Part shown: one piece after another, positions 52,896 to 60,328 of the stretch
Numbering within the stretch: the first letter of the stretch is position 1
Layout of the letters: each line of letters begins with the position of its first letter
Assembly (NCBI GenBank): GCA_050011895.1
Contig: JBEKIF010000010.1
Span: 62,001-126,000, forward strand
Length of the DNA stretch: 64,000 bases
Origin: DATBGO01 sp050011895
GTDB taxonomy: Bacteria; Actinomycetota; Actinomycetes; Streptosporangiales; Streptosporangiaceae
Direction of reading: 5' to 3'
Notes under the pieces: model-generated
The model's input: the letters and a program-made list of their open reading frames with translations, nothing else
Told to the model about the DNA's origin: nothing
The model's database searches: none
Position numbers and translations under genes: made by a program

Positions 52896-54092
52896 GTGGA
52901 CCTGTTCGAGTATCAGGCGAAGGAGCTCTTCGCGGAGTACGACGTACCGATTCCGCAGGGCAAAGTCGCCCGCACGGCAGAGGAGGCCCGGGCGATCGCA
53001 GCGGATTTCGCAGCGGCAGGGAAGTCAAGCGTCGTGATCAAGGCGCAAGTGAAGGCCGGCGGGCGCGGAAAAGCCGGCGGGGTGAAACTCGCGGACGGCC
53101 CGGATGAGACCGAGACCAAGGCGCGGCAGATCCTCGGCATGGACATCAAGGGCCACGTCGTCCACACGGTGCTGGTCGCCGAGGACACGGACATCGCGCA
53201 GGAGTACTACCTGTCCTTCCTACTCGACCGGGCCGACCGCGCCTTTCTCTCGATGTGCTCCGTGCAGGGCGGCGTTGAGATCGAGGAAGTAGCCAGGACG
53301 AGCCCCGAGGCCCTGGCCAGGATCGCCGTGGACCCGCTTACCGGGGTGGACAGCCAGAAGGCGGCCGAGATCGTGGCAGCCGGGGGCCTTCCGCCGGAGG
53401 CGCTGAGCGGCGCCGCCGCGCTCGCGGAACGCCTCTGGGCGGTTTTCGTCGGCGCGGATGCCACGCTGGTGGAGGTTAATCCGCTCGTCTACACCGGGGA
53501 CGGCCGGGTGATCGCGCTGGACGCCAAGGTCACCCTGGACGACAATGCCGCGTTCCGGCAGGACTTCGACAGGTTCGCCGATCCCAGCGCCGCCGATCCG
53601 CTGGAGGCGCGGGCCAAGGCCAAGCACCTTAACTACGTTAAGCTCGACGGCCAGGTCGGCATCATCGGCAACGGAGCCGGCCTGGTGATGTCCACCCTCG
53701 ACGTCGTCGCCTACGCGGGCGAGGCATTCGGCGGTGTCCGCCCGGCCAACTTCCTCGACATCGGCGGCGGGGCGTCGGCCCAGGTGATGGCCGATGGGCT
53801 GGAGATCGTCCTGGCCGATCCGTCGGTCCGCAGCGTGCTCGTCAACGTCTTCGGCGGAATCACCTCCTGCGACGCGGTCGCTCACGGCATCGTTTCCGCG
53901 ATCGGGATGCTCGGCGCCCGCGGTGATCAGGTGAGCCACCCGATCGTGGTGCGCCTGGACGGCAATAACGCCGCCGAAGGCCGCCGCATTCTCGACGAGG
54001 CGGGCATTGCCGTGGTGGAGCAGGTCGCGACCATGGATGACGCGGCGCGCCGCGCCGCCGAGCTGGCCGCCGCGGCCGTGACGGGAGCATGA
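52896..54092 (+). CDS. sucC: Succinyl-CoA synthetase (succinate-CoA ligase) beta subunit
   Basis: The 398-residue beta subunit begins VDLFEYQAKELFAEYDVPIP. The ATP-grasp part has IKAQVKAGGRGKAGGVKLA; the C-terminal domain has NFLDIGGGA, LVNVFGGITSCDAVA and VRLDGNNAAEGRRIL. GTG 52896 follows an AGGACGG leader. The enzyme makes ATP or GTP from succinyl-CoA in the TCA cycle together with SucD. The sucD ATG is two bases after the stop. Confidence 0.95.
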   Translation: MDLFEYQAKELFAEYDVPIPQGKVARTAEEARAIAADFAAAGKSSVVIKAQVKAGGRGKAGGVKLADGPDETETKARQILGMDIKGHVVHTVLVAEDTDIAQEYYLSFLLDRADRAFLSMCSVQGGVEIEEVARTSPEALARIAVDPLTGVDSQKAAEIVAAGGLPPEALSGAAALAERLWAVFVGADATLVEVNPLVYTGDGRVIALDAKVTLDDNAAFRQDFDRFADPSAADPLEARAKAKHLNYVKLDGQVGIIGNGAGLVMSTLDVVAYAGEAFGGVRPANFLDIGGGASAQVMADGLEIVLADPSVRSVLVNVFGGITSCDAVAHGIVSAIGMLGARGDQVSHPIVVRLDGNNAAEGRRILDEAGIAVVEQVATMDDAARRAAELAAAAVTGA

Positions 54093-54093
54093 G

Positions 54094-54981
54094 ATGGCAA
54101 TCTTCCTGACCGGCCAGAGCCGGATCATCGTCCAGGGCATCACCGGTTCGGAGGGCCGCAAGCACGGCGCCAGGATGCTGGCGGCGGGCACCCAGGTGGT
54201 GGGCGGGACCAACCCCCGCAAGGCCGGCCAGCCGATCGAGCTGGCCGGGGCGCAGGTCCCGGTGTTCGGCACTGTCGGGGACGCGATGGCGGCCACCGGC
54301 GCTGACGTATCGGTGGTGTTCGTGCCTCCGGCGGGCACCAAGGACGCGGTGATCGAGGCGGTCGACGCTGCGATGCCGCTGGTCATCGTGATCACTGAGG
54401 GCATTCCGGTGCACGACACGGCAGCGTTCTGGGCCTACGCGAGCGCGCGCGGCAACGTCACCAGGATCGTCGGCCCGAACTGCCCCGGTGTCGCCTCGCC
54501 GGGCAAGTCGAATGCCGGGATCATCCCCGCGGACATCACCACGGAGGGCCGCATCGGCCTGGTGTCCAAGTCGGGCACGCTGACCTACCAGATGATGTAC
54601 GAGCTGCGCGACATCGGCTTCACCACCGCGGTGGGGATCGGCGGCGACCCGGTCGTCGGGACCACGCACATCGATTGCCTGCGCGCGTTCGAGGCGGATC
54701 CGGAGACCGACGCGATCGTGATGATCGGCGAGATCGGCGGCGATGCGGAGGAGCGGGCGGCGGCCTTCGTCGAGCGGAACGTCACCAAGCCCGTGGTCGC
54801 GTACGTCGCGGGTTTCACCGCCCCCGAGGGCCGGACGATGGGCCACGCCGGCGCGATCATCTCGGGCTCGGCGGGCACCGCGCAGGCCAAGAAGGAGGCG
54901 CTGGAGAAGGTGGGGGTGCGGGTCGGCCGGACGCCGAGCGGCACCGCCCAGCTGATCCGCGAGGTGATCCAGAACCGCTGA
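54094..54981 (+). CDS. sucD: Succinyl-CoA synthetase alpha subunit
   Basis: A 295-residue alpha subunit. It has the CoA-binding start RIIVQGITGSEGRKHGARML, GPNCPGVASPGKSNAGIIP, and the phosphohistidine region MGHAGAIISGSAGTAQAKK. It forms the SucCD complex with the gene directly upstream. The length is typical of the family and nothing is unusual. Confidence 0.96.
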   Translation: MAIFLTGQSRIIVQGITGSEGRKHGARMLAAGTQVVGGTNPRKAGQPIELAGAQVPVFGTVGDAMAATGADVSVVFVPPAGTKDAVIEAVDAAMPLVIVITEGIPVHDTAAFWAYASARGNVTRIVGPNCPGVASPGKSNAGIIPADITTEGRIGLVSKSGTLTYQMMYELRDIGFTTAVGIGGDPVVGTTHIDCLRAFEADPETDAIVMIGEIGGDAEERAAAFVERNVTKPVVAYVAGFTAPEGRTMGHAGAIISGSAGTAQAKKEALEKVGVRVGRTPSGTAQLIREVIQNR

Positions 54982-55074
54982 CCGGGCCCGCTGACCAGGC
55001 CAGCGATAACCAGCTGCGTTCGGCGCGGCGCGCCTCCATGTTCCTGGGCCGTGGAATTGCCAGGCTTGAGCCTT

Positions 55075-56493
55075 GTGACTAGTTCCGTCCTGCATACCCG
55101 CCGGCCCGATGGCGGCCCGCGCACTGCGCCGGCCGGGGCAGGGCGGCCGCTCGCGGTCCTTGGCGCGCTCGCTGCCTGCGCGGTCGCGGGGACCGGCCTG
55201 GCCATCCTGGTGCTGCTGGTGGTGATCGGCTGGATGGCCGCGCCGCACGCCGGGCTCGGGCTGACCGGCGTGCTGCGCACCGCGGCCACCGTCTGGCTGA
55301 TCGGCAACCATGTCGGTTTCGTGCTGGCAGGCACTGGCCGGATCGGCATGTTGCCACTTGGCCTGGTGCTGCTGCCTGGCGCGCTGCTCTGGCGAGCCGG
55401 ACGCTGGGTGGTACGCGCGAGCGGCGCCGTCCGGCTGCGCCAGGTCGGTGCGGCGGCGGTCGCCGTGGCGGTGCCGTATGCCACCCTGGCCGTGGCGCTC
55501 GCAGTGGTCGGCCGGTCTTCCCGTGCGGCACCGTCTGTACCGCAGGCGGCGGTGGCCTGCTTCCTGCTGGCGCTCGCGGCCGCTGGCCTTGGCGGTGCCC
55601 GCGCGCTGGCGCCCTGGGCGCAGCTGTCCGGGCTCATGCCGACCAGGCTGCGCTCTGTCATCCTCGGGACGACCGGGGCGCTGGCCGTCCTGGTCGCCGT
55701 GGGCGCCGCGCTCGGCGGCGCGTCCCTCGCAGCCCACCTGGGCAGGTTCGGCTCGATCAACGAAGCCCTCACGCCCGGGGCGGTGGGCGCGGCGTTGCTG
55801 CTGCTCGCCCAGGTCGGTTACGTGCCCAACGCGATTATCTGGGCGATCTCGTTCACTCTCGGCCCCGGGTTCGCGTTCGGGACCGGAACCGTGGTGGCGC
55901 CGGCCGGCTCTGCGCTCGGGACGCTGCCCGCCTTCCCGATGCTCGCCGCGCTGCCCGCCGGGCTGCATCCGGCGGTGCCGTCGGCGCTGTCGGCGGTCAT
56001 GCTCGCCATGCCCTACGTCGCGGGAGCGTTCGGGGGCCTGCTGCTCGCCCGGTCGGCGCCGGCGCGCGCGCTGGAGGAGGCGGCGCTGTGGGGCTTCGGC
56101 TGCGGGGTGCTGGCTGGTTGCGTACTGGCCGGGCTGGCCGCGTTCGCTGGCGGCCCGCTCGGCAACGGCCGGCTGGCCGCGGTCGGCCCGTCGCCCTGGC
56201 AGGTTGGCGTGGTCGCTGGCCTGGAGATAGGGGTAGCCGCCGCAGTGACCGCCGCCGTGGCGAACTGGCTGCGCTACCGTGCCACCGCGCCGTCTGGAGC
56301 AGGCGGCGAACCGCCGGATCCAGCTTCGGCGTCGTGGGCTCCGGGCTCGGCGTCGTGGGGTACGGGCGCTCAGCCATGCGGTGCGGATCGGGCGCCGGAC
56401 AGCGGCCACACGATTTACCTGAATCCGTGGGCCGAGAGCGCCCCGGCCGCGGTCCCGCCGCCGCCGCGGCGCGGTCCCGCGTCGCTGCCGTGA
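55075..56493 (+). CDS. DUF6350 family integral membrane protein
   Basis: About 472 residues with around ten hydrophobic helices. The most conserved part is GPGFAFGTGTVVAPAGSALG followed by TLPAFPMLAALP. Families of this type lie between sucD and purN in many actinobacteria and are annotated DUF6350 or PerM-like cell-division proteins. The C-terminal 60 residues are Pro/Ala/Ser-rich. GTG 55075 is used; GTG 55051 is also possible. The stop is one base from the stop of the convergent membrane protein gene. Function unknown. Confidence 0.82.
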   Translation: MTSSVLHTRRPDGGPRTAPAGAGRPLAVLGALAACAVAGTGLAILVLLVVIGWMAAPHAGLGLTGVLRTAATVWLIGNHVGFVLAGTGRIGMLPLGLVLLPGALLWRAGRWVVRASGAVRLRQVGAAAVAVAVPYATLAVALAVVGRSSRAAPSVPQAAVACFLLALAAAGLGGARALAPWAQLSGLMPTRLRSVILGTTGALAVLVAVGAALGGASLAAHLGRFGSINEALTPGAVGAALLLLAQVGYVPNAIIWAISFTLGPGFAFGTGTVVAPAGSALGTLPAFPMLAALPAGLHPAVPSALSAVMLAMPYVAGAFGGLLLARSAPARALEEAALWGFGCGVLAGCVLAGLAAFAGGPLGNGRLAAVGPSPWQVGVVAGLEIGVAAAVTAAVANWLRYRATAPSGAGGEPPDPASASWAPGSASWGTGAQPCGADRAPDSGHTIYLNPWAESAPAAVPPPPRRGPASLP

Positions 56494-57201
56494 CTAGCCG
56501 CCCGTGCCGATTCTGGCGATCTCGCCATTGACCGACTTGTTCAGCTGGCTCTGGCAGGCCTGCTGGGCGGACAGCGTGTTCGCGCCGGCCACGCACCGCG
56601 AGTACTGGGACAGCTGGGTCCAGAACACCGCGAGCGCGATCAGCAGTATGACGCTGAGTACCGAGCCGATGGCGCCGAACACTATCCCGAAGATCGCCCC
56701 GCGCGGGCGCCCGGTCGCGGCGCGCCGTGCCTGCCGCAACGCAGTCACCCCGAACCAGCAAGCTCCGGCACCGACGGCCAGGGAGAAGATCACCAGGTAG
56801 ACGCCGCGGTGGAAGTTGCTGCCGAGACCGAGCAGGGCGAACACGCTGAGTATGCCGAGCAGCACGGCGACCATCGCGCGCTGCCGGACGGCCGGGTCAG
56901 GTGGCCTGGACAGCCGGCCGGGCGGGGTCGGCGGCACCGGCCGTCCGCCCCGCTGCCGTTGCAGGTCGCCCGGCGGCGGAGCCGGGGCGCGTGGCGGCTC
57001 CCCCGCGTACCCGCCGTGCCGAGAACCCTGGGAATCCTGCGGCGCGGGGGCCGGGCCATCCCCGGCGGGTTGTTCGGGGAAGTGCAGCGGCGGCAGTCGG
57101 GGCGCCTGCTCCGCTGGCTGCTCAGGAGCACTGGGCGGCGGGGGCGGGCTCGGGTCGGCAGGCAGGGCCGGATCCTCTCGTGTTGATCGCGCTTTCTCGA
57201 T
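56494..57201 (-). CDS. DUF4190-like membrane protein with Pro-rich N-terminus and probable ATC start
   Basis: The membrane part has two or three helices (AMVAVLLGILSVFALLGLG, YLVIFSLAVGAGACWFGVTA, IFGIVFGAIGSVLSVILLIA) and a short Cys-containing tail, like DUF4190 proteins. The frame is open back to 57201 and encodes about 85 Pro/Ala/Glu-rich residues typical of such proteins. The only ATG/GTG/TTG codon in the frame is GTG 56937, which lies inside the Pro-rich part and lacks a ribosome site. At 57207-57213 there is AGGAGGG five bases upstream of ATC 57201, so I place the start there; the shorter form (56494-56937, 147 residues) is the conservative alternative. Confidence 0.7.
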   Translation of the reverse strand: MEKARSTREDPALPADPSPPPPPSAPEQPAEQAPRLPPLHFPEQPAGDGPAPAPQDSQGSRHGGYAGEPPRAPAPPPGDLQRQRGGRPVPPTPPGRLSRPPDPAVRQRAMVAVLLGILSVFALLGLGSNFHRGVYLVIFSLAVGAGACWFGVTALRQARRAATGRPRGAIFGIVFGAIGSVLSVILLIALAVFWTQLSQYSRCVAGANTLSAQQACQSQLNKSVNGEIARIGTGG

Positions 57202-57601
57202 GGCGACCCTCCTATTCCATCATCTCCCGGGGCTCGTCAGTGCCCATGGCGTAGCGGACAGCACCAGCGGTCCCAGCCAGCAACGCGCTATTCCGGCTGG
57301 ACGGCGGCGAGATAAGCAGACAGCGGGAAAAGTTTTCCCGCGGACCTGTCGATCGGAGCCTCGCTCTTTCGTGTGAAGAGTGACGAGCCGGATCGGCGCC
57401 GGCGACCGCGCAATGGGAGGTTAGGAGGCTGGCGCTGCCGAGGGTGGCGCTGCCGAGGCGGCTGCCGTCGGCGAGCCTGTTGCGGCCGCCGGACCGGCGT
57501 GAACTCCGGTCAGGCAGTTCGACCCCCGCCGGGGCAGCGAGCCGTCTGAAGGCCGGCCCGGTAGGTTGCCTGTTTGCCCGTTCACCCGAGAGGAGATCCC
57601 G
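57202..57601. other. Divergent intergenic region with palindrome
   Basis: No gene is seen in these 400 bases. A perfect odd palindrome, GCGGGAAAAGTTTTCCCGC, is at 57323-57341 and may be an operator or a terminator. A GGCGCTGCCGAGG direct repeat is found around 57430-57456. Confidence 0.5.
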
Positions 57602-57958
57602 ATGATGCAATACCTGCTCAGCGTGCACTCCGTGGAGGGCATCGCCCCCCGGCCGCCCGAGGCGGCAGCGAATGCATACGCGGAAGTTGCCGCCCTCAAC
57701 ACCGAACTCCAGGCCGCCGGGGCATGGGTGTTCGCCGGCGGCCTGCAACCTCCTGGTACCGCCACCGTGGTGCGGATCGAGAGCGGCGCTGTGCTGACCA
57801 CCGACGGCCCGTTCGCTGAGGGCAAGGAGCATATCGGCGGGTTCTGGGTGATAAGGGCCGCCGATCTCGATGCTGCGCTTGGATGGGCCGCCAAGGCCAC
57901 CAAGGCGTGCGCCGAACCGGTCGAGGTGCGCCCGTTCCAGGAGGAAGCCGGAGACTGA
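57602..57958 (+). CDS. YCII-related (DGPF-domain) protein
   Basis: The 118-residue protein belongs to the YCII/DGPF family, a ferredoxin-like fold related to sigma-factor-associated proteins. The motif TDGPFAEGKEHIGGFWVI is the family signature. Members commonly accompany ECF sigma factors, but none is adjacent here. GGAGAT precedes ATG 57602; ATG 57605 immediately follows. Biochemical role unknown. Confidence 0.88.
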   Translation: MMQYLLSVHSVEGIAPRPPEAAANAYAEVAALNTELQAAGAWVFAGGLQPPGTATVVRIESGAVLTTDGPFAEGKEHIGGFWVIRAADLDAALGWAAKATKACAEPVEVRPFQEEAGD

Positions 57959-58235
57959 CATGCCGGGCCCGCTGGCCGGACCGGCTCATTGCGGGCGCGC
58001 TGGCCGGACCGGCTCATTCCGGCACAGGTACCCGCAGATATGCACAACGCTGACATCTGGACCTGCCGGCGGCAAAGGGCTACGGTGATCTTGGGCATTC
58101 AGGCTCCGCGCGCGTGATGAGCAGGACCCCGGCCCCGGTCCTGGCGACCTCGACCGCTCGATGGGCTGCGGTTTGCCGTCCACAAGACCCACATCGCGCT
58201 CAGCCTGGGCTGGGCCGCCGCCTCTTGGAGCAGGC

Positions 58236-59522
58236 ATGCATGTCAACGCTGGTGACACCGCCTGGATGTTGACTTCGACAGCGCTGGTCTTCTTCATGCT
58301 GCCGGGGCTGGCCTTGTTCTACGGCGGGCTGGTGGGCGCGAAGAACGTGATCGCCACGATGGTCGAGTCCTTCGTGGCGATCGGCCTGATCAGCTTGATA
58401 TGGGTGATCATCGGCTACTCGCTGGCGTTCGGCAAAGATCACGGGGGCGTGATCGGCGGCCTTGAGTACGTGATGCTCCGCGGCGTCAACGGCACCCCGA
58501 ACAGCTATGCCCCGACGATCCCGTCGCTGGTGTATATGGCGTTCCAGATGAAGTTCGCCGTCATCACCCCTGCTCTGATCGCCGGTGCGTTCTGCGAGCG
58601 GATGCGCTTCCGCGGCTACCTGGTCTTCATCGGCCTGTGGTCGCTGGTCGTCTACTGCCCGTTCGCGCACGCTCTGTGGGGCGGCGGGTTTCTCGGCACC
58701 GGCGGACTGCACGCGATCGACTTCGCCGGCGGCTCGGTCGTGCACGAGCTCGCCGGGGCGGCCGCCCTCGCCACTGCCCTCTACCTGAGGCGGCGGCGGC
58801 GGCTCGAGCGACCACACAGCGTGCCGCTGGTGCTGCTCGGCGCCGGCATCTTGTGGTTCGGCTGGTTCGGCTTTAACGCGGGCAGCGCGGACTCCGCGGG
58901 CTCGGTGGCCGGTTATGCCCTGGTGAACACCCAGCTAGGCGCGTCCGCCGCGATGCTGGCCTGGATGGCCATCGAGTGGTGGCAGCGCGGCAGGCCATCG
59001 GGCACCGGCCTCGCCGCCGGCGCCGTCGCCGGCTTGGCCGCGATCACGCCGGCGTCCGGATACGTCCAGCCGTGGGCGGCGATCGTCATCGGCGCCGCAG
59101 GCGGCCTGCTCTGCTACGGTGCCGTTCACCTGAAGGAGATCTTCCACTACGACGACTCGCTCGATGTCGTGGGCGTCCACATGGTGGCCGGTTTTATCGG
59201 GGTCGTGCTGACCGGGGTCTTCGCCAGTCTCGCCGTGAACGCCGCCGGGGAGGCCGGCGGCTTGACGCAACTCGGCCGCCAGGCAGTGCTTGCCATCATC
59301 GGCCTCGCATATCCGTTCGTTATGACCTGGATCGTTCTCTGGGTGACTGACCGCGTCGTCGGGCTGCAGGTCAGCGCCGAGGAGGAGGAGGCCGGGCTCG
59401 ATCTCGGCGAGCTCGCGGAGATCGGCTACGCGCGGCAGGAGCCGGTAGCCGAGCCGGCCAGCAGCGTGGCTGGTGCTGCCGACCGTGCGCCCGAGCCCGA
59501 GCACGGTCAGGCCGGAGCCTGA
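58236..59522 (+). CDS. amt: Ammonium transporter (Amt family)
   Basis: The 428-residue protein has about eleven membrane helices. The twin pore histidines are in SVVHELAGAAAL and VGVHMVAGFIG, and the family signature region includes FYGGLVGAKNVIATM and WFGWFGFNAGS. GGAG lies upstream of ATG 58236. No glnK/PII gene follows, unlike the usual amtB-glnK pair. The last codons and the stop are part of a tandem repeat extending downstream. Confidence 0.93.
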   Translation: MHVNAGDTAWMLTSTALVFFMLPGLALFYGGLVGAKNVIATMVESFVAIGLISLIWVIIGYSLAFGKDHGGVIGGLEYVMLRGVNGTPNSYAPTIPSLVYMAFQMKFAVITPALIAGAFCERMRFRGYLVFIGLWSLVVYCPFAHALWGGGFLGTGGLHAIDFAGGSVVHELAGAAALATALYLRRRRRLERPHSVPLVLLGAGILWFGWFGFNAGSADSAGSVAGYALVNTQLGASAAMLAWMAIEWWQRGRPSGTGLAAGAVAGLAAITPASGYVQPWAAIVIGAAGGLLCYGAVHLKEIFHYDDSLDVVGVHMVAGFIGVVLTGVFASLAVNAAGEAGGLTQLGRQAVLAIIGLAYPFVMTWIVLWVTDRVVGLQVSAEEEEAGLDLGELAEIGYARQEPVAEPASSVAGAADRAPEPEHGQAGA

Positions 59523-59606
59523 CAGCCAGAACACGGTCAGGCCGGAGCCTGACAGCCAGAACACGGTCAGGCCGGACCTGGCAGCCGGAACACGGTCAGG
59601 CCGGAG
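59493..59606. repeat. 30-bp tandem repeat across the amt stop codon
   Basis: About three and a half copies of a unit beginning GAACACGGTCAGGCCGGAGC run from the last amt codons into the spacer. The amt TGA is in the first unit, so later copies repeat the end of the gene (CDS and stop). Confidence 0.85.
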
Positions 59607-59731
59607 CACCGCTCCGATGCGCTAACTTATACGCTGCTGTCTCCAGGTGAACCGCCTGACCACCACATCGTGGCCCGGTCAGCGTGCAGCACATGAGCTA
59701 TTGAAGGGATTGAACAGTCAGTCCGTCACGA

Positions 59732-60328
59732 TTGCTCGTGCTTGTGTCGGGCGCGGGGACGAACCTGCAGGCGCTGCTGGACGCCAGCGCGGACAGCTCG
59801 TTCGGGGCGCGCGTGGTGGCGGTCGGCGCGGACCGGTCCGGCATCGCGGGGCTGGGCAGGGCCCAGGCACTGGGTATTCCCACCTTCACCTGCCGGGTGA
59901 GCGACCATCAGGCACGTGCGGACTGGGATCTGGCGCTCACCGCGCTGTGCGCCGCCTTCCAGCCTCATCTGGTGATCCTCGCGGGTTTCCTGAAACTGGT
60001 CGGCGAGCCGTTCCTGGCCGCCTTCGGCGGGCGGGTCATTAACACCCACCCTGCCCTGCTACCGTCGTTTCCCGGCCTGCACGGGGTGCGGGACGCGCTG
60101 CGGTACGGGGTGAAGGTCACCGGCTGCACGGTCTTCCTGGTGGATGCGGGCACCGATACTGGCCCGATAATCGCGCAGGCGGCCGTGCCGGTGACAGAAG
60201 ATGACGACGAGGCAGCCTTGCACGAGCGGATCAAGGTGGCCGAGCGCGCCCTGCTCGCGCAGACTGTGGGCCGGATGGTCCGCGAAGGCTGGTCCGTGCA
60301 GGACCGGAAGGTGAGGATCGGCCAGTGA
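59732..60328 (+). CDS. purN: Phosphoribosylglycinamide formyltransferase PurN
   Basis: The enzyme transfers a formyl group from 10-formyl-THF to GAR in purine synthesis. Seen are VLVSGAGTNLQALLDA, LAGFLKLVG, INTHPALLPSFPGLHG with the catalytic Asn-x-His, and VDAGTDTGPIIAQ with the catalytic Asp. The frame gives 198 residues from TTG 59732. That start has no ribosome site; GAAGGGA at 59703-59709 would suit a GTC codon at 59717, and GTG 59738 is possible too. The stop overlaps the purH start by 4 bases. Confidence 0.93.
   Translation: MLVLVSGAGTNLQALLDASADSSFGARVVAVGADRSGIAGLGRAQALGIPTFTCRVSDHQARADWDLALTALCAAFQPHLVILAGFLKLVGEPFLAAFGGRVINTHPALLPSFPGLHGVRDALRYGVKVTGCTVFLVDAGTDTGPIIAQAAVPVTEDDDEAALHERIKVAERALLAQTVGRMVREGWSVQDRKVRIGQ

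Noticed and set aside
53860..56409. 849-codon open frame on the minus strand
   Set aside because: It lies opposite sucD and the DUF6350 gene, has an Arg/Gly/Pro/His-rich composition typical of antisense translation of GC-rich genes, and shows no family pattern.
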